This document shows positions 1 through 9,034 of a stretch of DNA of 64,000 bases, piece by piece. The notes beneath the pieces were generated by a model. The model was not told the origin of the DNA, did no database searches, and saw only the letters and a list, made by a program, of their open reading frames with translations. How positions within the stretch are numbered: position 1 is the first letter of the stretch; the number at the start of each line of letters is the position of its first letter. The stretch comes from Anaerolineae bacterium. Its GTDB lineage: Bacteria > Chloroflexota > Anaerolineae > Aggregatilineales > Phototrophicaceae. The translations under genes and the position numbers were made by a program. The stretch spans positions 81,007 through 145,006 of the forward strand of contig JAHDWN010000011.1 of the NCBI GenBank assembly GCA_023382675.1. Direction: 5' to 3'.

Positions 1-1
1 C

Positions 2-226
2 AGCTATCGCGCCTTTGTCCTCGCGCGGGCGAATAGCCTGGATTTGAACGGTTACGCGCGCAACAAAATCGATGGCAGCGTTGACGTGCTCGCCGAAGGG
101 GCGCGGGCCAATCTCGAACTCCTGCTCGATTTCCTGCACGAAGGCCCGCCGGCCGCGCGGGTCGAACAGGTCACACACGAATGGTACGCTGCCAGCGGCG
201 ACTACGATCACTTCGACATCCGGTAG
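2..226 (+). CDS. acyP: Acylphosphatase (5'-truncated by window edge)
   Basis: Only the last 74 codons are in the window. Acylphosphatases are small cytosolic enzymes of about 90-95 residues that hydrolyse acyl phosphates such as carbamoyl phosphate and 1,3-bisphosphoglycerate. The visible reading begins SYRAFVLARAN, which fits the end of the phosphate-binding loop with its catalytic Arg. It continues into GYARNKIDGSVDV, the family block G-(W/Y)-x-R-N-x-x-D-G-S-V-x-(V/A) that carries the catalytic Asn. The end, HFDIR then TAG, matches the usual C-terminal beta strand. About 16-20 N-terminal residues lie upstream. No partner gene is visible. Confidence 0.85.
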   Translation, partial: SYRAFVLARANSLDLNGYARNKIDGSVDVLAEGARANLELLLDFLHEGPPAARVEQVTHEWYAASGDYDHFDIR

Positions 227-496
227 ATTGGGCGTGGCGCGTAATGTGATGATAGCGAAACACATCTCGACGACGGTTCTGCGCAAGATCTGGCTCGCCC
301 ACCAGGCGCGGGATACCCGACCGTCATGCATCACAGTGCAATCTTGCCGCATCGATAATGCAGATCGAACTGCGATCGGCCGTCAACAACGTGTTTGGAT
401 ACTTTGACGCCGGAGGTCGTTTCTCACGTGCTGTTAGGGAAAGGCTCGATGTACAGAGATCGTGAATGCAATTGGCGCTTTCGGGAATAGTGTGCT

Positions 497-952
497 GTGG
501 ACGTTTGGGAGACATTCCCGCCCGGCAAGGGTACATACTGCCTGATTCTGCGGATGAGCATGGCCGGGCAGCTGACTGTTGGCAAACTCGGCACCTTCGC
601 ATTCGCTGCCGGATGGTACGTCTATATCGGCAGCGCACATGGCTCCGGCGGTCTACGGGCGCGACTTGGACATCACCTCTCATCCACGACGAAACCACAC
701 TGGCATATAGATTATCTGCGGCAGGCGGCCACGATCTGTGAAGTGTGGTATCTCGCCGGTGAAACCGCCTTCGAGCACCGCTGGGCTAACCAACTCCTGG
801 CTATGCCCGATGCTGAGATCCCCGTTCGTCGCTTTGGCGCGTCAGATTGCACATGTGAGACACATCTGATTTGCTTCCATGAATTCCCAGACCAGGAAGC
901 ATTCAGCAAGTCAATTGGCTTTGAAATTACGCAGCGGCAAATCACCCCATAA
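497..952 (+). CDS. GIY-YIG domain protein of the DUF123 type
   Basis: This 151-residue protein starts at GTG. Residues 11-60 read GTYCLIL ... GWYVYIGSAHG ... GLRARLGHHL, the layout of a GIY-YIG nuclease core (paired motif strands, then a conserved Arg). The spacing and the C-terminal half, with HWHIDYL and a Cys/His-containing CTCETHL segment, resemble DUF123 (Uri-type) proteins, small stand-alone relatives of the UvrC and homing-endonuclease nuclease domain. The family's role in DNA metabolism is not well defined, and nuclease activity here is an inference. No strong ribosome-binding site precedes the GTG. The gene converges on murQ, with a weak hairpin (bases 944-957) over its stop codon. 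Confidence 0.75.
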   Translation: MDVWETFPPGKGTYCLILRMSMAGQLTVGKLGTFAFAAGWYVYIGSAHGSGGLRARLGHHLSSTTKPHWHIDYLRQAATICEVWYLAGETAFEHRWANQLLAMPDAEIPVRRFGASDCTCETHLICFHEFPDQEAFSKSIGFEITQRQITP

Positions 953-1014
953 GGGGTAATGCACATTTGAGCAACAGCAAGCTGAGCAGCAATGTCACGA
1001 CGCAACCCGCGCCC

Positions 1015-1890
1015 TCAATCGATCACCTGGCGCAGAATGCCACCCGCGCCCAGCAAAAGCGAACGCGCCGCCTCAGCCGTCACGCCGCGCCGCGCCATGA
1101 CGATAGCGACTTTGACCTCGTCGTGCGCCGCCGCCAGCAGTTCTGCCGCCTGCGCCTCGTCCACCTGCCCAATCTGAGCGACGATGCGCCGGGCGCGCTG
1201 GAGTAGCTTCTCGTTCGTCGCCTGCACGTCCACCATCAGGTTGCCGTAGACCTTGCCGAGTCTGATCATCGTCGCTGTGCTCAGCATGTTCAGCACCAGT
1301 TTTTGCGCCGTGCCCGCTTTCATGCGCGTGCTGCCCGTGATTACCTCCGGGCCGGTGACGACCGCGATCGCGATCTCGGCGGCTTCGAGCAGTGGCGCGG
1401 GTTCGTTGCACGAGATGCCGACCGTCAGCGCGCCCTGGGCTTGCGCATAGGCCAGCGCGCCGAGCACATAGGGCGTGCGCCCGCTGGCGGCGATGCCGAC
1501 GACCGCATCACGCGCATTGACGCCCTGCGCCATCAGGTCGGATCGGGCAGCGTCCATGTCGTCTTCCACGGCTTCGACGGAGCGCGTAATCGCCGTTTCC
1601 CCGCCTGCGATCAGCGCCTGCACAAGCTGCGGCGGTGTGCTGTAGGTCGGTACACACTCCGCCGCGTCGAGGACGCCGAGACGCCCGCTCGTGCCCGCGC
1701 CGACGTAGAACAAGCGCCCGCCGCCGCGCAGTCGCGCGACAATCGCATCCACCGCCTGCGCAACCGATGGCAGCGCGCGCGCAACTGCCAGCGCCACGGT
1801 TTGATCTTCGGCGTTGATGCGCGTGACAATATCCAGCGTCGAAAGTTGGTCGATGTCCTGGGTGTTCGGGTTTTGCTGCTCTGTAATCAT
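1015..1890 (-). CDS. murQ: N-acetylmuramic acid 6-phosphate etherase MurQ
   Basis: This 291-residue SIS-domain lyase cleaves the lactyl ether of MurNAc 6-phosphate to give GlcNAc 6-phosphate and D-lactate, the key step of peptidoglycan sugar recycling. Near residues 55-75 it carries [20 protein letters not shown], the MurQ signature with the sugar-phosphate loop and the catalytic Glu in [17 protein letters not shown] and the C-terminal [15 protein letters not shown] block are also typical. Length is normal (about 300). It lies 28 bases downstream of the MurK-like kinase gene on the same strand, so the two are probably co-transcribed. Its product is the substrate of the NagA encoded at 43.8 kb. 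Confidence 0.95.
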   Translation of the reverse strand: MITEQQNPNTQDIDQLSTLDIVTRINAEDQTVALAVARALPSVAQAVDAIVARLRGGGRLFYVGAGTSGRLGVLDAAECVPTYSTPPQLVQALIAGGETAITRSVEAVEDDMDAARSDLMAQGVNARDAVVGIAASGRTPYVLGALAYAQAQGALTVGISCNEPAPLLEAAEIAIAVVTGPEVITGSTRMKAGTAQKLVLNMLSTATMIRLGKVYGNLMVDVQATNEKLLQRARRIVAQIGQVDEAQAAELLAAAHDEVKVAIVMARRGVTAEAARSLLLGAGGILRQVID

Positions 1891-1918
1891 GATCCGTGTC
1901 TGACTTTCACGCTGCTCT

Positions 1919-2851
1919 TTAGTCTTGATTCGCCTGCGCCGCGCTCAGTTTCGCCAGCAGGGCAGCGCCGATCACTGGCGGATAGATCGCCTGCGGGATC
2001 GCATCCAGCTTCAGGCGCGTACACAATGCCCGGCTGAGTGGATTGTCGCTCGTCAGCAGGCCGCCCGCAAACGCGATCTGCGGTTCCGTCATGTGCAGGC
2101 GGCTGATAATAGCCTGTGTTAGCGCGGTCAGTGCATCTGCCCCGCGCGCGACGATCTCCTGCGCTGCCGGATCGCCATCTGCGGCGGCGTCCAACACCAT
2201 GCCCGCGTGCTGTGCCAATTCGCGCGTTGGCGGTGGCTGACGATAAAGCCAGCCGATCACGTCGGATGGTTCCTTGAAGCTCAAGCGGCGCACGACACGC
2301 TGGGCGAGTGCCTCGGCTTCCGGCTGCATCCCATCTGACCAGCGGATCAGCGCGCGCAGTCCCTCCAACCCCAGCCAGTAGCCGCCGCCCTCATCGCCGA
2401 GCAGATAACCCCAGCCACCCGATTGCGCGCTCTCGCCCGCAGCATTGATGCCATAGGCAATGCTGCCCGTCCCGGCGAGCACTAGCACACCGCGCCGTGC
2501 GCCATGCGCGCCGACCAGCGCGATCTCATTGTCCATGCTGGGCGCGATGAAAACGTCGGGCAGGATTGCGGCGACAACTCCACGCAGCCACGTTTCCGCG
2601 TAAACCGCTGATGCTCCGGCAACGCCGATGCCGACGCCTGCGATGTTGTTTGCGCCGTCGCTTTGTAGAAATGGAGCAGCCAGTGCCTCGCGTAACGCCT
2701 CCTGGATCAAGGCCGCCGAGGCATCACGCCCGATGACGCTGGGGTTGGCGGTGCCGCGCGCTGCCTGGGCAACGACGTGCATGTCATCGTCCACGACCAC
2801 AACGCGCAAATTGCTGCCGCCACCATCAATGCCTACGTAGTAGCGCGCCAT
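1919..2851 (-). CDS. BadF/BadG-type amino-sugar kinase, MurK-like
   Basis: This 310-residue kinase is of the ASKHA fold. The start is placed at the ATG preceded by AGGGAGA; an upstream in-frame extension of 38 codons has no such site. The N-terminus [18 protein letters not shown] is the phosphate-1 loop of the BadF/BadG/BcrA_D ATPase family, followed by [11 protein letters not shown] and [12 protein letters not shown], the phosphate-2 and adenosine motifs. Family members include eukaryotic N-acetylglucosamine kinase and bacterial MurK, which phosphorylates MurNAc and GlcNAc at O-6. Being directly upstream of murQ argues for MurNAc (and perhaps GlcNAc) as substrate. That assignment is from context, and specificity cannot be read from sequence alone. 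Confidence 0.85.
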   Translation of the reverse strand: MARYYVGIDGGGSNLRVVVVDDDMHVVAQAARGTANPSVIGRDASAALIQEALREALAAPFLQSDGANNIAGVGIGVAGASAVYAETWLRGVVAAILPDVFIAPSMDNEIALVGAHGARRGVLVLAGTGSIAYGINAAGESAQSGGWGYLLGDEGGGYWLGLEGLRALIRWSDGMQPEAEALAQRVVRRLSFKEPSDVIGWLYRQPPPTRELAQHAGMVLDAAADGDPAAQEIVARGADALTALTQAIISRLHMTEPQIAFAGGLLTSDNPLSRALCTRLKLDAIPQAIYPPVIGAALLAKLSAAQANQD

Positions 2852-3046
2852 CTCTATTCTCCCTGGCTGCCTGTGAGTGCCATTCGCTGCAAAACGCCTA
2901 TTATCCGCGCACACCGTCCGCGCCGTCAACACTGCCGTACCCGCGTCGATTGTGATGTTTGTCACTAGTGTGGCGGCAGCTTCAAGAGTATAGTAAAAGT
3001 GGGATATAGCACATCTGTGCTAATCTTTTGCAGAGGAGTATGTGTG

Positions 3047-3511
3047 ATGTCGTACAAATGCGAGGTGCGCGTACAGGTGCCGAAGACCACCTTGACGGTG
3101 CGCACACGGACGCCGGTCAGCCATCTCCCACAGGTGCTGGGGCAGGCTTTCGATGAAATCATGGCCTATCTCGGCGCGCTGGGTGAGCAGCCTGCGGGGC
3201 CGCCGTTCGTCGTCTACCACAACATGGATATGCAGAACCTCGACATCGAAATCGGCTTTCCGGTGAGCAAGCGACTGCCGGGGAAAGATCGCGTCCAGGC
3301 CGGCAATCTGCCAGAGGGCCGGGTCGCGACCTGCCTGCACACCGGCCCCTACAGCGAGATCGGCCAGGCCTACGAAGCGCTGTCGAAATGGGTCGATGAG
3401 AACGGCTATCAAGCGACCGGCACGGCGATTGAAATCTATCTCAACGACCCGGAAGTCACCGCGCCGGACAAGCTCCAGACGCAGATCGTCTATCCGCTGC
3501 GGGCGGCCTAG
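3047..3511 (+). CDS. GyrI-like small-molecule-binding protein
   Basis: A 154-residue stand-alone GyrI/AraC effector-binding domain (SHS2-type fold). The start is the ATG about 10 bases after AGAGGAG, which removes 16 codons of upstream open frame. Typical features are the opening strand CEVRVQVPKTTLTVRTRTPVS, the middle GPPFVVYHN with the following DIEIGFPV, and the block GRVATCLHTGPYSEIGQAYEAL, where the conserved Tyr and Glu lie in the ligand pocket. IEIYLNDPEV near the C-terminus is also characteristic. There is no DNA-binding domain, so it may sense or hydrolyse a small ligand or bind a partner. It is divergent from the MurK-like gene. The ligand is unknown. Confidence 0.8.
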   Translation: MSYKCEVRVQVPKTTLTVRTRTPVSHLPQVLGQAFDEIMAYLGALGEQPAGPPFVVYHNMDMQNLDIEIGFPVSKRLPGKDRVQAGNLPEGRVATCLHTGPYSEIGQAYEALSKWVDENGYQATGTAIEIYLNDPEVTAPDKLQTQIVYPLRAA

Positions 3512-3541
3512 CGCGTTTTCGGCATCTGCCAAATTCAACTC

Positions 3542-3578
3542 TATCCCCTCCCCATGGCGAAGAATTGGGAAGGGGATA
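3542..3578. repeat. Inverted repeat, TATCCCCT stem
   Basis: TATCCCCT (3542-3549) is complementary to AGGGGATA (3571-3578) around a 21-base loop that is itself C-rich then G-rich. It looks like a fragment of a dispersed intergenic hairpin element. Confidence 0.5.
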
Positions 3579-3599
3579 ATAATGCATGTTAGTTGCCCA

Positions 3600-3619
3600 C
3601 CGACGGGTCAACCCGTCGG
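3600..3619. repeat. REP-like perfect hairpin
   Basis: CCGACGGG (3600-3607) pairs perfectly with CCCGTCGG (3612-3619) across the loop TCAA. Its compact form without a T-run resembles REP-type repeats rather than a classical terminator. It is similar in style to the hairpins at 19380 and 26499. Confidence 0.55.
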
Positions 3620-3651
3620 CTAAGCAAAATCAAGCGCGCTAAAGGCGCTGG

Positions 3652-3677
3652 AGGAATCAAGTCCAAGCTGGATTCCT
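3652..3677. repeat. Inverted repeat AGGAATC/GATTCCT
   Basis: AGGAATC (3652-3658) pairs with GATTCCT (3671-3677) around a 12-base loop. It is the third stem of the cluster downstream of the GyrI-like gene. Confidence 0.45.
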
Positions 3678-3817
3678 GTCAATCATGTTTCTCTGGACGA
3701 TGAGTATAGCCAAGAGCGTCTCACGTGACGTGGAGACGAGATAAGCAATCGCGCATCCTCATCACCTCGTCCCTCGTCAACTCATCACCCATTACTCATG
3801 ACGCATCACTTCTGCCC

Positions 3818-4852
3818 TTACCGCGTCACCGTCACCTTCGTCAAACCTTCCGGCTGATCGATGGGCAAGCCTTTGGCTTCAGCGAGTCGCATGGCGTAAA
3901 TCTGCCCCGGCACGACGGCACAAATCGGTGCCAACCATTCGGGCATCCCGCTGGGCAGCATGACCGTCTGCTCCGCCTGGATATCCGGCTGATCGGTGAT
4001 GACGATCCGTTCCGCGCCGCGCGCCTGGAGCTTGCCCAGCAGATCGATCATCAATGGCAGCGGCTTGCCTGTGGGTGCGACGACGATCACCGGGAAGCCG
4101 CGCTGCACGATGGCAATCGGCCCGTGGCGGAAATCGGCCTCGCTGTACTGCTCGCAGGTGACGCTGTTCATCTCTTTGACCTTCTGGCCGATTTCGAAGG
4201 CCGTGCAGTAATGATAGCCGCGCCCCAGCACCGCATAGCGCTCGGAGTCGCGGTACTGCTCGACCCAACCGGCGATGCCGTCCGCGAGCGCCAGCGTCGC
4301 CTGCATGTGATCCGGCACGGCAGCCAGTGCTGTTTGCATCTCCGCCCGGCCTGTCAGCGCGCCAACGAGCATCGCCAGCGCCATGACCTGCGTGGTGTAG
4401 GTCTTGGTCGCGGCGACGGCTACCTCCTCACCGCAGCGCAGCCAGATGTGATTCGCCGCTGCCTGCGCAATCGGCGACTCCGGCTCGTTGGTGATGCTGA
4501 GGGTCAGCGCTCCCTGCGCGCGCGCATCGTCGATCACCTGGCGCACATCTTCGGAGCGCCCGGACTGCGAGATGCCGATGACCAGCGCGCGGTTCATGCG
4601 CGGCTGTGCATGGTAGAGCGTGTGGATCGACGGCGCGGCGAGCGCGACCGGCAGCCCGTATTCAATGCCGAGCGCATATTGGGCATAGCGCGCGGCGTTA
4701 TCCGACGTGCCGCGCGCCGCGATCAGAACAAAGGTCGGGTCGAAGTCACGAATCTTCCCGGCGATGTCAGCGATGTGTTCGCTTTCCTCGTTCAATAAGC
4801 GGCTCAGCGCTTCCGGCTGCTCGTGGATTTCCGTTTCGAGATGGGTGGTCAT
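3818..4852 (-). CDS. SIS-domain glucosamine-6-phosphate deaminase (NagB-II/AgaS type)
   Basis: This 344-residue protein has two SIS domains and lacks the N-terminal glutamine amidotransferase domain of GlmS. Motifs are ARGTSDNAARYAQY (about 46-60), GISQSGRSEDV (about 93-104), where SQSG binds the sugar phosphate, EVAVAATKTYTTQ (about 142-155), and a second half with GRGYHYCTAFEIGQKVKEM. The C-terminus, DQPEGLTKVTVTR, matches the ending of NagB-II/AgaS-type deaminases, which convert glucosamine 6-phosphate to fructose 6-phosphate plus ammonia. This would complete amino-sugar recycling with murQ and nagA. A fructoselysine or other sugar-phosphate isomerase role cannot be excluded. Confidence 0.8.
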   Translation of the reverse strand: MTTHLETEIHEQPEALSRLLNEESEHIADIAGKIRDFDPTFVLIAARGTSDNAARYAQYALGIEYGLPVALAAPSIHTLYHAQPRMNRALVIGISQSGRSEDVRQVIDDARAQGALTLSITNEPESPIAQAAANHIWLRCGEEVAVAATKTYTTQVMALAMLVGALTGRAEMQTALAAVPDHMQATLALADGIAGWVEQYRDSERYAVLGRGYHYCTAFEIGQKVKEMNSVTCEQYSEADFRHGPIAIVQRGFPVIVVAPTGKPLPLMIDLLGKLQARGAERIVITDQPDIQAEQTVMLPSGMPEWLAPICAVVPGQIYAMRLAEAKGLPIDQPEGLTKVTVTR

Positions 4853-4955
4853 CGTGCGTGTACCTCGTCGTCACATCAAGCTGTGGACAGAGCTTGAATT
4901 GTGCCACAAGCTGACGGCGGCGGCGAAATCGCACGCACGGCGCTATTTCAACCCG

Positions 4956-6377
4956 TCATTCGTTCAGATTCACCACCATCAGGCGGATCTCGGTCATGTC
5001 CTCGATGGCGTATTTGACGCCCTCGCGCCCCAGACCGGAGGCTTTGATGCCGCCGTAGGGCATGTGATCGACGCGGAAGGTCGAGGCGCTGTTGATGTGC
5101 AGGCCGCCGACATCGATGCGCTCCCAGGCGTCCATGATGCGCTTGATGTCACGGGTGAAGACGCCCGCCTGCAAGCCATAGGGCGAGTCGTTGATGATCG
5201 TGATCGCGTCGTCCCATGTGCGGTAGGGGCGCAGCGTGACGACCGGCGCGAAGACCTCTTCGCAGTTGACGCGCATTTCGGGGGTCGTCTGGCCGAGCAC
5301 GGTCGGCGGGAACATCGCACCCTGCCGTGTGCCGCCATAAAGCAGCGCCGCGCCGGCGCGCACAGCCTCGCTGACCCAGTTTTCGACGCGCTCGGCCTCG
5401 CGTTCGTTGATCAGCGGGCCGATGTCGGTGTCGGCATCGCGCGGGTCGCCCACCTTGAGTCGCTTGACCGCCTCGACAAAGCCGTCGGCGAATTCCTCGA
5501 ACACGTCCTGTTGGACGAGCATCCGCTGGACGGAGATGCAGTTCTGCCCGGCATTGGCGAACCCACCGGAGGCCGCCTCGCGCACCGCCAGCGCCATGTC
5601 GGCGTCGCTGTGGACGATGAAGCCGGCGTTGCCGCCCAACTCCAGCACGACTTTCTTGCGCCCGGCCTTGCTCTTGAGCATCCAGCCGACCGACGCGCTG
5701 CCGGTGAAGCTGATCATGGCGATGCGGTCATCTTCGACCATTTCGCCCGCCAGCGGCCCCCAGCAGTTGAGCATGTTGACGGCTTCGGGCGGATACCCGG
5801 CTTCGAGCACCAGTTCACCCAGCAGCACCGACGACAGCGGCGTCTTTTCCGCGGGCTTGAGGATAAACGCATTGCCTGTCGCGATGGCCGGGCCGATCTT
5901 GTGGCAGGCGAGGTTGATCGGATAGTTGAACGGCGTGATGCACAGGATGGTGCCAATCGGCGCGCGGCGGGTGAAACCCTGTCGATTCGCCCCGGCAGGC
6001 GTCCAATCGATAGAGAAGACCTCGCCGCCGATGCGGTGCGCTTCTTCCGCCGAGACGCCGATGGTTTGCAATGCACGGGACATTTCGCCACCGGCGGTCT
6101 TGCGGTTCTTGCCGCCTTCCATGATCATCAAATCGACCAGTTCGTCGAAATGCTCGCGCATCAACCGCTGAAGATTCCACAGGATCTCCGTCCGCTTGTA
6201 AGCTGGCAGCTTGCGCGTCACTTCAAAGCCGCGCACGGCAGCATTCATCGCGTCGTCAAGATCCTGCCGCTGCGCCATGTAGACCGAGTCGACGACCGTG
6301 CCGTCATAAGGGAATTTGACCTCCATGACCTCGTCGCTCGTGCGCCACTCGCCGCCGACCAGGAATTTCTGAGGCAT
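4956..6377 (-). CDS. NAD(P)-dependent aldehyde dehydrogenase
   Basis: A 473-residue class I-type aldehyde dehydrogenase. The start is the ATG (MPQKFLVGGEW) behind AAAGGAAC; the 15 upstream in-frame codons have no such site. Visible catalytic elements are ITPFNYP with Asn151, the cofactor motif SFTGSASVG (223-231), the general base in VVLELGGN (Glu246), and the nucleophile in GFANAGQNC (Cys280). The C-terminal FRVDHMPYGGIKASGLGREG is also typical. It falls near the lactaldehyde, non-phosphorylating glyceraldehyde-3-phosphate and phosphonoacetaldehyde dehydrogenase branch, but the substrate cannot be assigned. It is upstream of, and on the same strand as, the SIS deaminase gene. Confidence 0.9.
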   Translation of the reverse strand: MPQKFLVGGEWRTSDEVMEVKFPYDGTVVDSVYMAQRQDLDDAMNAAVRGFEVTRKLPAYKRTEILWNLQRLMREHFDELVDLMIMEGGKNRKTAGGEMSRALQTIGVSAEEAHRIGGEVFSIDWTPAGANRQGFTRRAPIGTILCITPFNYPINLACHKIGPAIATGNAFILKPAEKTPLSSVLLGELVLEAGYPPEAVNMLNCWGPLAGEMVEDDRIAMISFTGSASVGWMLKSKAGRKKVVLELGGNAGFIVHSDADMALAVREAASGGFANAGQNCISVQRMLVQQDVFEEFADGFVEAVKRLKVGDPRDADTDIGPLINEREAERVENWVSEAVRAGAALLYGGTRQGAMFPPTVLGQTTPEMRVNCEEVFAPVVTLRPYRTWDDAITIINDSPYGLQAGVFTRDIKRIMDAWERIDVGGLHINSASTFRVDHMPYGGIKASGLGREGVKYAIEDMTEIRLMVVNLNE

Positions 6378-6528
6378 GATCGTTCCTTTCGTAATCTCCA
6401 GGACATTCTGGCGGGCAAGCATAACGCAGGCGAATCGTGTACGCCAGAGACGTATGAGTCAGCCGCTTCACGGCGTCAGACGTGTGATATGATCGATCTA
6501 CGTTTTGTACGATCAAGAGGATTACCCC

Positions 6529-7374
6529 GTGGAACAAACACACGAGTCCGAGGCGGATACCTTTATCGCTGAACCCGATCAGCAGCCCAGTCTGCCGCCT
6601 GTTGCTGAGCCGGTCGCGACCGTGCCACGCTCGACCATGAACTACATGCTGATCGCCATTATCTTCTTCGCGTTGGGGCTAATCATCGGCGTCTTTTTCA
6701 TGGATCGCCAGGTTCAGCTCAATCAGGATGAGAACCGCGCCCTGATTGCGCAGGCGGTCGAAGCAGCCGTCGCCGCTGCTGGCGGCGGACAGGGCGATAC
6801 GGCTGCCGCCCCGCAGTTGAACCCCTCGCAGCGTTACACAGTCGATACGGCGGGCAACCCTAGCAGAGGATCTGCGACTGCGCCGGTGACAGTGATCGAG
6901 TTCAGCGATTTCCGCTGTAGCTTCTGCAAACGCTTCCACGACACGACCTTCGATCCGCTGCTCGAACAATTCGGCGATCAGATACAGTTCGTCGTACGCG
7001 ACTATCCGATCTTCGGGCAAGCCTCTTATGAAGCGGCGCTGGCGGCGGAATGTGCTCATGACCAGGGCAAATACTGGGAATACTACGACAGCCTGTTCGC
7101 TGACCAGACGACGTTAACGCGTGATGGTTTCCTGGCACGGGCGGAAACACTCGGCCTGGATGTCGCCACGTTCACGACGTGTTTTGACGACGAAACGCAC
7201 CTGCAAGAAATCGTCGCCGATTACCAGGCGGGTGAGGCACTCGGCGTGGGTGGTACTCCGACCTTCTTCGTCAATGGGCGTCCGCTCGTGGGCGCACAGC
7301 CGATTGATGCCTTCATCAACCTCATCGAAGAAGAACTGGCCGCTGCCAATGGCGGTACCGAATCTTCGTCGTAG
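6529..7374 (+). CDS. Membrane-anchored DsbA-like thiol oxidoreductase (BdbD type)
   Basis: A 281-residue protein with an acidic N-terminal tail of about 35 residues, one membrane segment (about 37-58, MNYMLIAIIFFALGLIIGVF), a spacer rich in Ala, and an extracytoplasmic thioredoxin fold. The active site is FSDFRCSFCKRFHD (Cys130-Ser-Phe-Cys133), and the cis-Pro loop is GVGGTPTFFVNGRP. These proteins form or reshuffle disulfide bonds in exported proteins. The GTG start follows AGAGG by about 8 bases; a TTG 8 codons upstream lacks this site. The gene diverges from the aldehyde dehydrogenase gene, and a strong hairpin follows it. Several exported proteins in this window contain Cys and could be substrates. 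Confidence 0.85.
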   Translation: MEQTHESEADTFIAEPDQQPSLPPVAEPVATVPRSTMNYMLIAIIFFALGLIIGVFFMDRQVQLNQDENRALIAQAVEAAVAAAGGGQGDTAAAPQLNPSQRYTVDTAGNPSRGSATAPVTVIEFSDFRCSFCKRFHDTTFDPLLEQFGDQIQFVVRDYPIFGQASYEAALAAECAHDQGKYWEYYDSLFADQTTLTRDGFLARAETLGLDVATFTTCFDDETHLQEIVADYQAGEALGVGGTPTFFVNGRPLVGAQPIDAFINLIEEELAAANGGTESSS

Positions 7375-7386
7375 ATTTGACACACT

Positions 7387-7408
7387 GGGGCGCAGCAGCC
7401 TGCGCCCC
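7387..7408 (+). terminator. Hairpin downstream of the DsbA-like gene
   Basis: GGGGCGCAG (7387-7395) pairs perfectly with CTGCGCCCC (7400-7408) around the loop CAGC, 12 bases after the stop codon. There is no clear T-run, so it may be a weak intrinsic terminator or an mRNA 3' stabiliser. Confidence 0.6.
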
Positions 7409-7634
7409 GTCCCGTGTACATGCTCGACCGTGTACGTACCTTCACCCGCCAGATCAAACCGCAAATCGACGTCTATCAGTGCGTCTTGCGCGATCCACGA
7501 ACGCCGTAGTTGGCGATGCGCCCTGTTCCGCGCAGTCTGGGAAGATGCACACCAACCTTCGCTTTGACACCGTTCATCTTGCCGCGTCTATCATTTCCGT
7601 GTACCCTTCCTTGCATCTTAGTGTGTATCGCTAA

Positions 7635-8819
7635 ATGAACGATCCTATGCGTACATCTGCATTTTTTCTCAGCCTGATCCTGCTCGCGCTGTCGTTGGCG
7701 GCCTGCCAGAACACACAGGTCGCGGTGGAACCCACCGCCACGCTCGCGCCCATCGTCAGCCTGACGCCGCGTTTCACGGCCACCCCCGTGCCGTCGCGCA
7801 CACCGACGCCAACGCTGACCTACACGCCGTCGCTGTCACCGGTGCCGCCGACGGCCAGCAACACGCCGACGCCGACGGTGCCGCCGCCAGTATTGGGCGT
7901 CGTCCAGTCGCTGCAGAACGTCAATATCCGCTCCGGCCCCGGCACGGCATTTAGCCAGATTACCGCTTTGGAGCCGGGCACTGGGGTCGAGGTGCTCGGC
8001 GTCAACCCGGTGGGCAACTGTTACAACATCCTGAGGGAGGCCGGACGCGAAGGCTGGATCAGCTCGACGCTCGTCTTCATCCAGCCGAGCGCAACGCCGC
8101 AGACAACCCTGCCCGCAGTCGTCGGGCCAGGGGGCGCGCCGCTGCCGACCGACATCTTCGGCAATACGATCACACCGACGCCACCGCGCTCGGTCGCCAC
8201 GCCGACGCTGCCCGGCGAAGCAGCCACGCTGCTCGTCGCCACGAGCGTGCCCGTCGGTGGGCTGCCGACCATCGACATCAACGCCATCAATCTGACGGCG
8301 ACGGCGCTGCGTGGTGGCGCGGGCGCGATCCCGCCCACGCAGGCAACCGCCGTTGGTGGGCCGACCGGTGGCCCGCTGCCGGTGGCGACCACGCCTGCCG
8401 CGCCGGTCGCAGTCGGTACTGCGCAGACAGGCGCAGGCATTGACGTGTTTGCGCTGTGTGACAACCCGGCCTTCGGCTTGCCCGCGCCTGCCGTAACTGC
8501 CGGTTCGACACTCGACATCTACTTCGCCTGGTTCGCGGCCACCCGTGAACAAGTCGAGGATCACGCCGCGAATGCGATCTACGACATCCGTCTCAATGGC
8601 GCGCCACTTCTGGTCGGTGCGCCCGCGTTCATCCGTCAGAGTGCGGGTGGGGGTTACGAGGCTTATTGGTACGTCAGTTCGGGGGCCCTGGCCGCCGGTG
8701 ACTATCAGATCACGTATCGCGTGACCTGGCGCGAGGCTGTGTTCGACGGTACATCGAACTTCGGCCCCGGCACGAATACGCCGGAAGAACGTGGTTCGTG
8801 CACCCTGAGAGTGAACTAA
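7635..8819 (+). CDS. Lipoprotein with an SH3b domain
   Basis: A 394-residue exported protein. The N-terminus MRTSAFFLSLILLALSLAAC is a lipoprotein signal peptide with lipobox LAAC; MNDP precedes it, so a start four codons later is possible. A Thr/Pro-rich linker (about 35-85) leads into a bacterial SH3 domain (about 88-150, VQSLQNVNIRSGPGTAF ... GREGWISSTLV). A second Pro/Gly/Ala-rich linker (about 155-275) leads to a C-terminal beta-rich domain (about 280-394, LDIYFAWFAATREQVEDHA ... GDYQITYRVTW). Such proteins are anchored to the outer face of the membrane and often bind wall peptides. The C-terminal domain is not recognised. Confidence 0.75.
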   Translation: MNDPMRTSAFFLSLILLALSLAACQNTQVAVEPTATLAPIVSLTPRFTATPVPSRTPTPTLTYTPSLSPVPPTASNTPTPTVPPPVLGVVQSLQNVNIRSGPGTAFSQITALEPGTGVEVLGVNPVGNCYNILREAGREGWISSTLVFIQPSATPQTTLPAVVGPGGAPLPTDIFGNTITPTPPRSVATPTLPGEAATLLVATSVPVGGLPTIDINAINLTATALRGGAGAIPPTQATAVGGPTGGPLPVATTPAAPVAVGTAQTGAGIDVFALCDNPAFGLPAPAVTAGSTLDIYFAWFAATREQVEDHAANAIYDIRLNGAPLLVGAPAFIRQSAGGGYEAYWYVSSGALAAGDYQITYRVTWREAVFDGTSNFGPGTNTPEERGSCTLRVN

Positions 8820-8925
8820 GAGGGGGTACATTACGATTTAGATAAACGTCACCATTCCCGCCTGACAAACCACACTACAAGGGTGGATTGTCGACGGTCG
8901 ATAATGGTTGGCGGATAGTGTGACG

Positions 8926-9034
8926 TTTGCCCGTTGGGCGAGTAGCTGAGTGGCTGTTGCACGCTATCTGTGCTAATCCTCTGAAGAACACTCAGACGCT
9001 CAACCGGGCAAAGTTGCTTTCGTTGAGCGTTTTT
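8926..9034 (+). ncRNA. Candidate structured leader / attenuator upstream of the small exported protein
   Basis: Three helices can be drawn. CTGAGTG (8946-8952) pairs with CACTCAG (8989-8995) and encloses a small GCAC/GTGC stem. Immediately after comes ACGCTCAAC (8996-9004) with GTTGAGCGT (9022-9030), followed by TTTTG, which looks like an intrinsic terminator. TTTGCCCG (8926-8933) is complementary to CGGGCAAA (9005-9012) inside the terminator loop, so a pseudoknot or a competing pairing is possible. The arrangement precedes the gene at 9105 by about 70 bases. It could simply be the terminator of the upstream gene; a regulatory role is inferred. Confidence 0.4.
8996..9034 (+). terminator. Intrinsic terminator-like hairpin
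   Basis: A nine-base-pair stem (8996-9004 with 9022-9030) has a 17-base loop and a short T-run at 9030-9034. It lies 176 bases after the SH3 lipoprotein gene and 70 bases before the next gene. Confidence 0.6.

Larger units (their letters stand above)
3512..3817. other. Intergenic region with clustered inverted repeats
   Basis: No gene is seen here. The region holds three inverted repeats, described separately (3542-3578, 3600-3619 and 3652-3677). It then holds a pyrimidine-rich stretch with the word CTCATCAC twice (3758-3765 and 3781-3788). Both flanking genes end here, so terminator function for either is possible, but no T-run follows the stems. Confidence 0.5.

Noticed and set aside
4707-6572. 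621-codon open frame on the plus strand
   Set aside because: It runs antisense to the aldehyde dehydrogenase gene. The latter has all catalytic motifs and a ribosome site, and the plus-strand translation has no recognisable domain. Long shadow frames are expected at this GC content.
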